Positions 47,996-58,299 of a stretch of 64,000 bases of DNA are shown piece after piece; position 1 is the stretch's first letter, and each line of letters begins with the position of its first letter. The notes beneath the pieces were generated by a model, which worked only from the letters and a program-made list of their open reading frames with translations, did not search any database and was not told the DNA's origin. The DNA comes from Eragrostis nindensis. Its lineage: Eukaryota; Streptophyta; Magnoliopsida; Poales; Poaceae. The stretch lies in the NCBI GenBank assembly GCA_012490785.1, contig JAAXCT010000260.1, forward strand, positions 62,001 to 126,000, written 5' to 3'. The translations under genes and the position numbers were made by a program.

Positions 47996-48240
47996 TGTGA
48001 CATCCCTTTCTCTCCAACAGAATATAACTGGGAATTTCAATTTGAACAGATGCTAACACAAAACACAAATGAGATAGCTGACAAGTAATTTGCCCCTCGC
48101 AAAAAAAGTAATTTATATTGATCCACGCAAGCCATTTTTCACATGCACTAAGTTTCAAGATATGTTTCTTCTTGAAACTTAAGGTTGTAGATGTTGGCCA
48201 AGACACATGTTTCTAATGCTTCATGTGAAACTGAAAGGTG
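47996..48240. repeat. Repeat copy A, LTR-like fragment
   Basis: It starts TGTGACATCCC and contains CATTTTTCACATGCACTAAG and CTTCATGTGAAACTG. It is alignable over about 110 bp with copy B at 49070-49182. TGTGACATCCC and TTGAAACTTAAGGTTGT are words of grass gypsy-type LTRs. A micro-insertion interrupts it. Confidence 0.5.
48083..48114 (+). mobile_element. Micro-retroinsertion (14 nt) with 9-bp TSD
   Basis: AAGTAATTT is found at 48083-48091 and 48106-48114. The insert is GCCCCTCGC followed by As. The stub CCTCGC plus A-tract matches those at 19243 and 24335. Confidence 0.65.
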
Positions 48241-48950
48241 AAGCAATGGAGGCGCCGAAAATTGAAACAATGTCCCAGGTATGGTTGCCTTCTGCCTCCA
48301 TTCTGATTTTGCTTCAGTATTGTCTAAGAATCATGCTTGTCATCTTAATTTAGAAAAAAAAATTGGTTTAATCAGATGGTGTAGACTCACGATGCTTTGC
48401 TTGTCGTAATCTTGAAATACATTGTTGGATTTGGATCTGAAGGCTTACCAAGTATTTTGCTCTGATTTGGATACCTGATCAGCTTCATTGTTTTGTTCCA
48501 CCTGGGGTCTCTATTTGTGACTTGATTTCATTGGACAAGCCATAACTTATTGTTCTCGGGTTATTGATCGGCATTACCATTACCATGCATTTTTCAAGCG
48601 CATTTGAAGCAAAGATTGTATTTGCAATTATTGTGGTACAAGAACATAAGTGGATTAGTGAAACACGAACTGCAAGCTCCCGTTGTTTCTTTTCCCTGCA
48701 TCTGCTCCATATAACTATGCATTGCCGTGCACGGTAGAGTTAACTATTAATAAAGGTAACAAACTACAGTTTTGGGGATAAAGGGAGAATCTGGCAACCT
48801 GTGAAGGTTGACCGAGAGTGGGTGATGCGAAGGTTAGCCATAATGCCCAGAATATATACATTTTACAATCCAATTTTCAAGGTTTGAAAGGATTTGAGTT
48901 CAGTTATATTTATCACTTCCTCTCATAAAAAGAAATATCGAATACTTCGT
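48240..48950. other. Intergenic, no gene recognised
   Basis: AT-rich sequence without coding signals. A short hairpin, GCCGTGCACGG, lies near 48725. Confidence 0.35.
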
Positions 48951-48959
48951 GCAGACCGG

Positions 48960-49185
48960 TGAGCTGTAGCATCCCATTTTCTAGGAAACTGAACTGCAAT
49001 AAACTCAAAAGCACAAAATTAAGTAAGACATGCTTATATATATAAATTTATTTTACATCAAGTCATCTAAGACATTTTCACACTAACTCCAAGTTTCAAA
49101 GATGCCTCTTTGAGACAAAAAGTTGTGGATGATGACCAAAGATGATTGCACATGTGACTTTTCAATGCCTCATGTGAAACTGCTG
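48960..49185. repeat. Repeat copy B, LTR-like fragment
   Basis: A diverged second copy of the repeat at 47996-48240 in the same orientation. It has TGTAGCATCCCA, then ACATTTTCACACTAACTCCA, GTTGTGGATGATGACCAAAG and CCTCATGTGAAACTG. Confidence 0.5.
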
Positions 49186-49726
49186 GACACCTGCAGCCAA
49201 AGATATGGCTTTTATTTAAGATGGAATGGACGTTTGGGATTTCAACATGTGACGATAAACCTTAGCTCGAACTGCCTTCTGACTCAAACACCATAGCACC
49301 AATAAGCCTGCATTATTGGATAATGTAAATATTATACTAAGAAAGAATAAAAGCACATTACATATCCTCAGCTTTCATGGTTGCAAAGGGCTAAGTTCCC
49401 TCATCATGCTTTGCGCGCACTGTATAGGCACTATCAAGTGTATTTTAACATGAAAGTTTACCCTACATGGGTAAATTGCACCCTACTGGATATTCTAACT
49501 TGATTGGTTTGTTTACCCGTGACAGACCCCATACTGGCGCGGTGGGATGAAAGGGAGATAAACATGCAACAAATAACAGGTTAGTGCCTCTATTCCAAAG
49601 CAGCAAAAACAGACACACAACTTTACGCTTGCAGTATTTGTCTGAACTCTAAGAAGATGGAGATGAATTGATGTAGGCATAGTACTTCGTGTTACTTACT
49701 TTTGGACCTGTAGTGAAGATTATTCT

Positions 49727-51680
49727 CTAATTGTCCTCTTTAGTCCTCACACCGAGGCTTTCAAGAAAGTTCCTGTGCTTGTTGTCCATATTAGCCGTGA
49801 GATAGTCGAGGAAGTCACTAAGGCTGCTCTCTCTGTATTTCTGGGGATTTTGCTCATCCACAAGCTCCTTGGCACACGCGACCTTCTCATTCAGTGCAAA
49901 ACCATGAATGCTAGCTATAGATATCCTTGCTTCTTCAGGATTCAGAGTGGCACGGTGCACAACAGTCTTGATTCGGCCATTGCTCAGGACTTCCATGTGG
50001 TCTCCAATGTGGACATGCAATGCATGTGGGAGTTGCTGGACCCTTTTCCAGCTATCGCTGGTGCGATCAAGAACTTCAAGGCCCTGACAACTTGTGAGCA
50101 AGATAGTAAGGAAGCCATAATCAGAATGTGGAGCTAGTCCTATGGTCGTATCACCATGTGATACTTTAGGGTAGCTGTTCACTGACAACAGTTGCAAGCC
50201 GTCCTGAAATTTCTGTTGCAAGCACTCCTTGTTCAGTCCCAGGCCTTCTAGTATTGCCTCCATCAGTTGCAAGGCCACCCTCCTCACTTCAACAGCATAA
50301 CTTCCCATGTATTCCCTGTTTTCAGCAAATAAAGGAGTTATGTTAGTTCTCACAAAAAACGCACTGCTAACTTTGGTTCAAGTTTGCAAACGGAATTTTG
50401 AAAGAAATGCATTACCTGTAAATTGGTGGTTGTTGTGGCCAATATTGAATGCAATCATTGAGTGGATGAGCATAATGTTTTAGGAATGCCCGCGACATGC
50501 TAATGCTATCTTTTGAGCTGTTGTCATATCTAACAGGTTGTCGGAGGTCATCTGATGCAAAAGCTTCCTTTGTCTCACTTGGTTGTTTGAAGAAACCTGT
50601 AGCTGCTTCAACAGCAGCATCCATGACAGATTGACTGATTCCGTGATTTATGACCTGCACAATTGAGCAATTAACAGAGAGGCAAGCAAGTGCGCTTTAT
50701 TTGGCTCCATTGCCACCTGCTATTTACTTGAGGATTTGGCAAGGGTTTTTTAAAGGCAGTAGCTTAAGTTGCCTTCTGAAGACAAAATTTGGGTTGCCAC
50801 TCAAGGCTGAAATGTACATAGCATCCAAAGAAAACTGAGAAGATGAAACGACATGGGATAGTCAGATAATCTGCAATTGCCATTCTTAAGTATTAAAATG
50901 ACCTTTCTTGTGGGTTTAGCCACTGTGATGACAACTAAAGGGCAAGATGGGAACTGAAGTTCTTCTCAACTTGATGTTAGTTGTCAGTTCCCATGCAATA
51001 GCGGGACATCATGGAGCTGATCTTCCTCATGTCTTCTGGTTCTTTGGCATTCAAGTGATACTAGCTGATTCGCTGAGGCAATTACCTGGTGGGGTCAAGT
51101 GTTCAAGTGTTCTTCATATGTCACTCAGCTTAGAGCATCAGACTCTTTATTGACGGAGGCAAAAATGCAGTTCATCAAACCACGCAGCTGAGTAGAGAGA
51201 GATAGCTCACATAATGATTTCCTGATTGTGTTTACCGCGGGATGCTGCCGGAGCTAGAGGCTGGGTTCCATTGAAGGTCTGAGGCAAAGGTTCTAAGGTT
51301 CACGTGGTGCATCTTTTTATAGCATTGCTCTGACTAAAATATGGTTTGTTGCGTCAGTTTTTTTTTGGACAAATCAGCTTCCTTGGTAGACTCTATAAGT
51401 AGAGGTCACAAGTGGCAGTGTCAAGCATCATATTCAGGCAAGGGAAAAGGCCAAGAAAAGAAAAAGAAAATGACAAAATGAAAAGGAGCAGCAGTATTTC
51501 TAAGAAACATACCTGGAAGTACCCTAGATCACGGCATGCTTTGGCAATGTCATCAACCACACCAGATCGTGTCGTGGAATCCAGGCTGAGGTGACCGAGG
51601 TTGATCACCGGCATCGGCTGGGGGTGCAGGTCCTCTGACGGGAGCTGCTCTTGAGGCACAGTCTTTGATGAGCTAGACAT
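49727..51680 (-). CDS. 2-oxoglutarate/Fe(II)-dependent dioxygenase 2, 331 aa
   Basis: Exons 51680-51513, 50654-50416 and 50315-49727 (168, 239 and 589 nt) give 332 codons. The middle exon is exactly as long as in dioxygenase 1 and the intron phases are the same, so the two are duplicates facing each other tail to tail, 4 kb apart. The iron triad His199, Asp201 (GLAPHSDYGFLTILL) and His256 (TVVHRATLNP) and the RISIAS 2OG site are intact. The protein starts MSSSSKTVPQEQLP and ends LGVRTKEDN. It shares the unusual HVHIGDHMEVL segment with its paralogue. It is a soluble cytosolic oxidase of specialised or hormone metabolism; the substrate is not inferable. The start is the first ATG after the TATA box. 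Confidence 0.9.
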
Positions 51681-51767
51681 ATTGGCTGAGAAACCACACA
51701 ACACCTGAGGTCGAACTGCTGTTCAGAACCAGAATATGGGACTGAGTACAAGCGCTGTGGATCCATC

Positions 51768-51775
51768 TACTTATA
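51768..51775 (-). promoter_or_regulatory. TATA box of dioxygenase 2
   Basis: On the minus strand GCCTATAAGTA lies about 90 bp before the ATG, matching the core promoter of dioxygenase 1. Confidence 0.7.
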
Positions 51776-51789
51776 GGCCGCTGCCGATC

Positions 51790-52600
51790 TTCACAGGTAC
51801 GCGGAAAACACCGCCTCGTGGGCTTGCCGTGCTTTCAGCAAAGGAGCAACAGCATACACCTGCCTGATGGCCTTCATCTGGACAGTGCTTGCTCCAAAGG
51901 AGGAGTCAAGTGATGCACATCCGTCCGTGCACGAACTTTTCAGTATTCTGTCCAGGAGAAGATCATGGGTTGGCAGCGCAAGAGTTCGCCGCCCTGTTCG
52001 TCTGTGCACCATGCAAGTTATAATAAGTTGCGCTCCGCACTCCAGGGCTGCTTCAGTTCTCCATAGCGCGTTAACGCCGACGGCGGCAGCTCATGCGCTG
52101 CAACTGGCCTTTTCTTATGACTTTCTTATGACGCAAGGGAAGGAATGGATAATATTCTTTTGTACGCAAGTTGTTTTTGCATATTTTGCTGCTGTCTGCT
52201 GATGCCCATTCCCAGGGGGGTCTCATGTGCGCATAGCGCCTGAAAGCTTCGTTGGTTAACCACAAAATTGGTGCGGTGGCAGGGCCCCGACTCCCAAAAA
52301 GGCTATTTTTGGCTGGTTTCGCAGGCTGCGTGTTCACTGCTACGGGAACATGGTGGATGATCTCAAGCCGCACGAACAATTGTACAAGTATTTGTGCCGA
52401 CGCCTGTCCATGTTGGGGGCCTCTGAGTTGATGTGGCTCTGTTTGAGGGGCTGATCCGGCAACGGAGCTGCTCGAGCAGTGGTGCTGTTACTGACTGGTC
52501 GACAGATGAAGGGTGAGATCAGGTGCGTACTGTTCTTTGCGTATGTTCTACTAGTATCTTGGTTTTGTCTTTGTTTGCGCCTACGTGTACGTGTATCCAA
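51790..52600. other. Upstream region of dioxygenase 2, no other gene
   Basis: Open frames on both strands lack motifs. This is promoter and intergenic DNA. Confidence 0.35.
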
Positions 52601-52601
52601 T

Positions 52602-53510
52602 TTTTTTTTTAAGGCAAGACGCCCCTCAGGCAACAACATCTCCATTAATCGCGAAGCATCCATACATATGCGAAAAGACCCTTGCAAGACCCTACAACTT
52701 CTTGAAGGTCTTTAAGCATCAAAACATGGACTAAAGTACAAATGAAAATTACATCCAGGTCCATAGCGAGAAAGTGGCAACTACGCCGGAGACGAATCCA
52801 TCGCCGCCGCTGCCAAAATCGCCTCATCTTGCAAAGAGGAGCGCTGGTCCACTAGGCCTCAAGCAGAGAAGCAGATGAAGATGCCTCCATCCATGACGGG
52901 ACCAGTCGGTGTGTACGAAGCAAGTTCTTCGAATCACCGCGACACAGATGGGAAACGGACCTCAAAGTGCAAGTCGATTGACACGCCGGTGGTCCGCCCG
53001 ACGGTCGCCTCGGCACAAGCACCAAAAGAAGAGGTTGATGAGGTCGCGGCCGTAGATCTTGATGAAGCAACACCGGGCCGGACTGATTTTGAGCTCGCCG
53101 GACGATGGGGATCAGCAGCAATATGCAATCAACCCTATTCTGGAAGCTGCAGCATCCAACAAGAAGCTTCCAGCAAGAGACACTGTAACTGATGCACCTT
53201 TGCTTGGGATGCTTCAGATCCATGAAGAGGAAGAAGGGGGGGAATACACCCGTCGGAAAGGAAGCCGACGAGGAAGACGCCATCACGGCAACACCAAAAG
53301 GAAGACACGGAGCACCGGAGCCGAAGAAGACAAGACGAACACTAAGCAACAGACGACGGCAAACTGGAGAGGAGCTCCAAACTACCAACTAAGCTGACTA
53401 AAAGACATATAAACCTAAGCTACCTCTGTGCAAGGAGGGTCCCTCACCCTAATCTACGCCGCCGGCAAGCCGGAGACCGAAGGGGAGGGGCCAGGTGTCT
53501 CCAATATTTG
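52602..53510 (-). mobile_element. Probable poly-A-tailed retroelement fragment
   Basis: On the minus strand the segment begins near 53510 (GGAGACACCTGGCCCCTCC) and runs through a GC-rich 5' UTR-like part. It ends with CTTGCCTTAAAAAAAAAA at 52602. A poly-A end and leader-like start suggest an internally deleted LINE or its non-autonomous relative. No RT motif is seen. The flanks share only a few bases (TCCAAT), so the target duplication is not established. Confidence 0.45.
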
Positions 53511-53514
53511 GTAT

Positions 53515-54875
53515 TTAGGTGCCAGTGCAACAGAATTGTAGTATACGGAGTAAGTTATTGTTTATTAAATGAAACCACCTATATGGATTGCTGCATCTAC
53601 TGTAAAAAATCTCAGACGACCACCTATGAAGAAGAAATCGTTGAATGAAGGGCTTACATTGGTCGGTAGCGAGACCGCGGCGCACTGCCTTGCCTGCCGG
53701 ACTTGGACTCGAGCGTCGTTCTTCTTCTTCTTAGTAGTCGCAGACGTCCTAAAAGAATGGTATGGTAGCACTGTAACATAAGAAACATGAAAATGGAAAC
53801 AATATGGCCTGTTTGAATCGTGGAATTTTTCTGAGCCCTGAACCCTTGGGAGCGAGACTTTCAAGTCTGAAATTCTGCACTTCGAACAAGTCCTGTCGAC
53901 GGCGCAGGCCGAGGGCAAGCAGGCAGGCAGCTCGGCCCATGCCAATTTGTTTCATTTTGGACCTCTCTACCTCTCTGGGCTTCGTGAGCGGCCAGTCGGC
54001 TGCGGCCTCAGTTTGTTGTTTAGCCCGTCCGCGAACCACAGAAGACGCCCCAAGTCCCAAGCTCACGATCCGAGTCAGAGAATGCGGGCACCTCGCGGCG
54101 GCGGACGGGAACGTACTCACGAGCCGTGGCGCCGCCCACGGAAATGCGAAACCACGGTTTCGGAAGCGCCGTCTGAGCAAGATGATCCGGTACACGAGTG
54201 CGAGGGCAAGGACGTGAACGTTTTGCCCTTTGGCGAGGTACAGGTTGTGGTGGCGAGGTCTGGTTTTGGTTCATGCGCTCGGGGAAGTGCTGTGGTAGAG
54301 CTTGGCTTCCCTTTCGCACTATGGTTTTTTTGACCAATCAAGACATTTCATTTCGTCATTGCTGCATCCTACACATCATCCGTTACACGATGAAACTTCA
54401 AAATTCATTCATCGCTTTTTCTAGGAAAATGGGGTTCAAATACTATGTAGGAATAATTTTGTATTTAAATGTCCATAACTTGGGTTTTACACAAGAAAAT
54501 AAAATTGTTTTGCTTTGGGCGAAAAGAAATAAAAAAGAGGGCAGTTTGTAAGAGCAACTCCAACAGACTAGGTAAACCTCTCCGGATCGGTAAAATTGAA
54601 CAACCGCACGAGAAATCGCCTTCCAACAGAATCGCCATCTTCCTCTCCTCGCTATCCCGCTCGCAATCCACCCGGCGCCGCTAGCCAATTTTGCCGAGCG
54701 CACTCCACTAGCCATCGCCCTGCTCCCACGCGCGCCCCACTTTCCCGCGGCAATTTCTGCGCCCTCCCGCTCTCGCGCTCGCGCTCGCGCCGTTGCCCTC
54801 CCGCCCTCGCCGTCGCCCAAGCCTAAGCGTTGTCGCCCTCCCGTTTCGCCGGCGCCATCCCCGCCCCGCGCAGCC
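53515..54875. other. Intergenic, no gene recognised
   Basis: Overlapping frames at 53749-54337 on both strands have no family motif. AGAGCAACTCCAACAGACT at 54551 resembles the ends of grass MITEs (compare 60564), but a second end was not found. Confidence 0.4.
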
Positions 54876-54881
54876 TCGCGC

Positions 54882-55145
54882 TGGCACGAGGACGGATGGC
54901 CGCACCTCACCCCGACGGAGGAGGCAACCTGGATGGCGCTCCTCCCGCGCAAGCTCCGCCGCGGCGGCGCCCACGCCGAGTTCGACTGGCTGGCGCTCTA
55001 CCGCAGCCTGACGTGCGGCGACCCCGACGGCGCTGGGCGGCCGGAGCTGCTGTCGCCGGCGTCCCTGCACGACGTCCGCCTCGACGACGGCGAGCCCTCC
55101 ATGTACTGGCAGGCGCAGCAGACCAACATCGAGTACCTGCTGTGA
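54882..55145 (+). pseudogene. Truncated GH127-like (DUF1680) fragment
   Basis: An 87-codon frame reads WHEDGWPHLTPTEEATWMAL, then LPRKLRRGG, DWLALYRSLTCG, LLSPASLHDVRLDDGE and YWQAQQTNIEYLL before a stop. Plant beta-L-arabinofuranosidase-like (DUF1680) proteins have LLPRK, SLHDVRLDP and HWRAQQTNLEYLL just before their catalytic domain. The catalytic (alpha/alpha) barrel is missing, and no signal peptide is evident upstream. This is the broken N-terminal part of such a gene. The downstream sequence to 55610 is AT-rich and leads into the tafazzin-like gene. Confidence 0.7.
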
Positions 55146-55363
55146 TGCATTCAGAAGTACCGAGCAATTCTGCTCCATGTGGACTCAATTCTGTGATGCA
55201 TTCAGAAATAATTTGCAGCAGTACTACATATGTGTTGTTTCATATATTAAAGCAGCAGTTTAATTGAACTGAACAAACTGTTTGTCTATTTTTTAAGTTT
55301 GCAATATGGCGTCCTTGCTTTCACAAGTGCTACTCTGAATGTGACAACAGCAGCTTTTCTTAC

Positions 55364-55405
55364 GAACAACAATAGCTGTTTAATTTTCTTTGAACAACAG
55401 TAGCT
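55364..55405 (-). mobile_element. Micro-insertion (14 nt) with 14-bp TSD
   Basis: GAACAACAATAGCT (55364-55377) recurs as GAACAACAGTAGCT (55392-55405), with one mismatch. The insert on the minus strand is A-rich, AAAGAAAATTAAAC. Confidence 0.6.
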
Positions 55406-55615
55406 ACTCTGTTCGTCGACGTCGTCTATATTGAAGCATGCATGCGCGGCCAGGAGTAGGGACTAGGACGCATCATGGTGCCTTGACCTGCTATGCTAAC
55501 CCTCTGTATTAGATTAGGAGGCAGCCTCCACTAATCTCATATCTCTCGCCCCCATCCGCCTCTCTCTCTCTCTTCACACTTAACGCTCACCCGTCAGCTC
55601 TAGTCCGGGCGTCGT

Positions 55616-58220
55616 ATGACCGCGACGATGGAGGCGTCCGCGGAGGCGGGGGCGGCGGCCGCCGCCGCCGCGGCTCGAACGCTGCGGTGGGCGGGCCGCG
55701 CCGGGCACCTGGCCGGCGTCCCGCGCGTCGCTCTGTTCGCTGCGGTGGGCGCGTTCGCCAAGGCGTACACCTCGATGCTCAACACCACCACCGTCCACAA
55801 CGCCGACGCCCTGCTCCGGCTCGTCTCGTCGCGGCCCCCCGGCGCGCCGCTCCTCACCGTCAGCAACCACATGTCCACGTATGCCCCTACCTTCCTCACT
55901 TCGTTTCGTACTAGTATTGTTCTCGATAATTGCGGCTTTGAGCTAGATACAGTAGCGGATCAGAGATGTGTTGTGCTGTTAGGTATGCTTGATTTGTCGT
56001 AGTTTTGCTCCTGGTTGTAAAATCTGGGCCATTCGAGTCCGAACGAGAGACCCTTGCCTGATGAGATTTTCGCCAGCATTGCTGCTACATATCAATGGAG
56101 CGTGTGTTGATTTGGGTAGTACAACATACTGTGGATTTCTAAGTATTGGATATTCTGAGCATTTCCAATCACTGAAAATTACTGTCCCTGTGTAGGGTAG
56201 ACACATGACCCTAAGGGTTTTCTCGAATTGTTACCGACTACTCAGAAATCACTCAAAATTATTGGTGCCATATTTTACCACAGGATGTATATTAACGGCA
56301 AAAGGATCTACCTTTTAACTGTTATGACAGCATGGTGCCATATTTTACACGTGTTATTTATTGGTGTCAGTGGTAGTTGTGACCTTGTTAGTCATGTAAA
56401 TTGTGATTATGCAATTTTCTTTGGCAACTTTGGTAACCTTGAGTTTATTTTATACTTGTTTGTACCAGGGTAGATGATCCGCTTATGTGGGGATTCAAGG
56501 GTTTCCCAACTACAGATGCAAAGCTTGGAAGGTGGGTACTGACAGCAGAAGATATATGCTTCAAGAATGTAGTCATGTCTTACATGTTTCGACTTGGTGA
56601 GCCTTCGTATGCTTCTTATCTCTATTGCATTCTTGTACCCATTTGTGAGGTCAAGTGGTACTCTACGCGCTAAGTCGTGACAGATTGCTTAGGGCTCTAT
56701 GTTGAATTCTAAAGTTGTAGTGATATCCTACTAGTCTACTGATGTGGATTTCGTGGTTTAAAGCAGAACTTGTATACATAGTGAATCTTCCTGTGATTTC
56801 TGTAGGATGATGGAACATATTCCATGTCAGGTAGCAATGTAATATTTGGAGATATGAAATGTAGCCTTAGTATATCCATTTTATGGTGTTTTCGGAGAAG
56901 TATGCAAGAACCATTTACTATTCTGTCGCTACAAGAACATTAGAGCTCATACTGTACGACACCCAATTCACTATATGACCAACACAACTGAGCGTTGGAG
57001 CTTTAGTTTCAATAATGATGTCCAGCATTCTAACAGCTTGTTCGCCAAGCCTGCTGCTTATTAACCGCTACAGTGTTCGCAGTTATTTCTTCAGCAGCCG
57101 CTACAGTGTTCGCAGTTATTTCTTTAGCGGTCGCTACAGTAAAACAGTTGCAAAACAGCATGCCGAACAGGCCCAAATATTAACTCCTTATTGGCCATAG
57201 TTCTGTGTTCTTCATTTGCAGTATAGATGTCACTGACCTTTGTATTCAGTCCCATTTTCCACTATCTGTATCAAATTATAGTGATGTGTGCCATGCTATG
57301 TTTTGCGGTGTGGGCAGCAATGTTATGATATATTAAAACCTCTGTTATTTCTAGCTCAGCTGCTATTAAATTTCTTAGTGCTTGATGTCTCTTGATGTCT
57401 TTCCCATCTTTAGTGATCTATTTTGGTCCTTATACTTTGGTCCTTGACAAAACACTCATATGTGCAGGGAAGTGCATACCGATCACTAGAGGTGCTGGGA
57501 TATATCAAGATTATATGAATGAAGCCCTTGAAGTGCTTGGCAATGGAGGCTGGGTATGATATTTCCTTCAATTCAGTTCCAATCATTCTTTGATTAACAG
57601 CCGCATATCATTGTTTACAGATTGGCCTTTGCTTAATTCCAAATTTTGTCATGACATATTCAAACAGTTGCATTCATTCCCTGAAGGAAAAATAGCCCAG
57701 GACCATCAACCAATTAGAAGAATAAAGTGGGGAACTGCCAGTCTTATTGTCCGAGCACCTGTAACTCCAATAGTTTTGCCAATTGTTCATTCTGGTTTTG
57801 AAAAGGTATGTTGATCTGATATTGCATCGTTTTAACACGCTTTGCGTCTCTTAGCTGCAATACATTGAAGAGATCATACAATGCTATATAGCGTATGCTT
57901 TCTTAAATATTCTGAGTGTCATTTACTTCCAGGTCATGCCAGAGAGATCATTCTTTGGAAGACGACCACCAGTACCACTCTGCAACAAAGAGATAAGTAT
58001 CATCGTTGGAGAGCCAATAGAGTTTGACCTGGCAGGCTTGAAGCAGGAAGCAACAATGATACCTCATGATTCATCCTTTGAAAGGAAGGGATGGCCGACC
58101 ATCACGCCGGATGGGCTAGATGAGGCTGCTCAGAGATGGCTTTACCAGAAGATGTCTGATAAAATTCAATCTGTGATGGAGAGTTTGCGGAAAACTCTCG
58201 TCAACTTGAAACAGCATTGA
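55616..58220 (+). CDS. Tafazzin-like lysophospholipid acyltransferase, 300 aa
   Basis: Five exons, 55616-55878, 56469-56596, 57468-57553, 57668-57805 and 57933-58220, sum to 301 codons. The Ala-rich N-terminus is followed by the acyltransferase HX4D motif His85-MSTV-Asp90 (SNHMSTVDDPLMWGFK, split by intron 1). Next come GKCIPITRGAGIYQDYMNEA and the second motif LHSFPEGKIAQD, then WGTASLIVRAPVTPIVLPIV. The family transfers acyl groups between phospholipids. In animals and yeast it remodels cardiolipin; the Arabidopsis relative has been described as an N-acyl-PE synthase or lysophospholipid acyltransferase. So the membrane, and mitochondrial versus other location, stay open. An alternative start is the ATG at 55628. 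A MITE lies in intron 2 and a micro-insertion in the 3' UTR. Confidence 0.93.
57031..57174. mobile_element. MITE in tafazzin-like intron 2
   Basis: The left end CAGCTTGTTCGCCAAGCCTG and the right end, inverted GGGCCTGTTCGGCATGCTG, form imperfect terminal repeats. Inside, a 33-bp unit containing CGCTACAGTGTTCGCAG is repeated in tandem at 57065-57130. The target duplication is not clear. Confidence 0.55.
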
Positions 58221-58231
58221 CCTTTTTGTTC

Positions 58232-58297
58232 TTCATCCACAGGCAGTAGTAGTTTTTTTCCTTTCTTTCTTTTTGGGGAATTCATCCACGGGCAGTA
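58232..58297 (-). mobile_element. Micro-insertion (32 nt) with 17-bp TSD
   Basis: TTCATCCACAGGCAGTA (58232-58248) recurs as TTCATCCACGGGCAGTA (58281-58297). The insert on the minus strand is TTCCCC followed by A-rich sequence with interspersed G. It lies just after the tafazzin-like stop codon. Confidence 0.7.
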
Positions 58298-58299
58298 CC

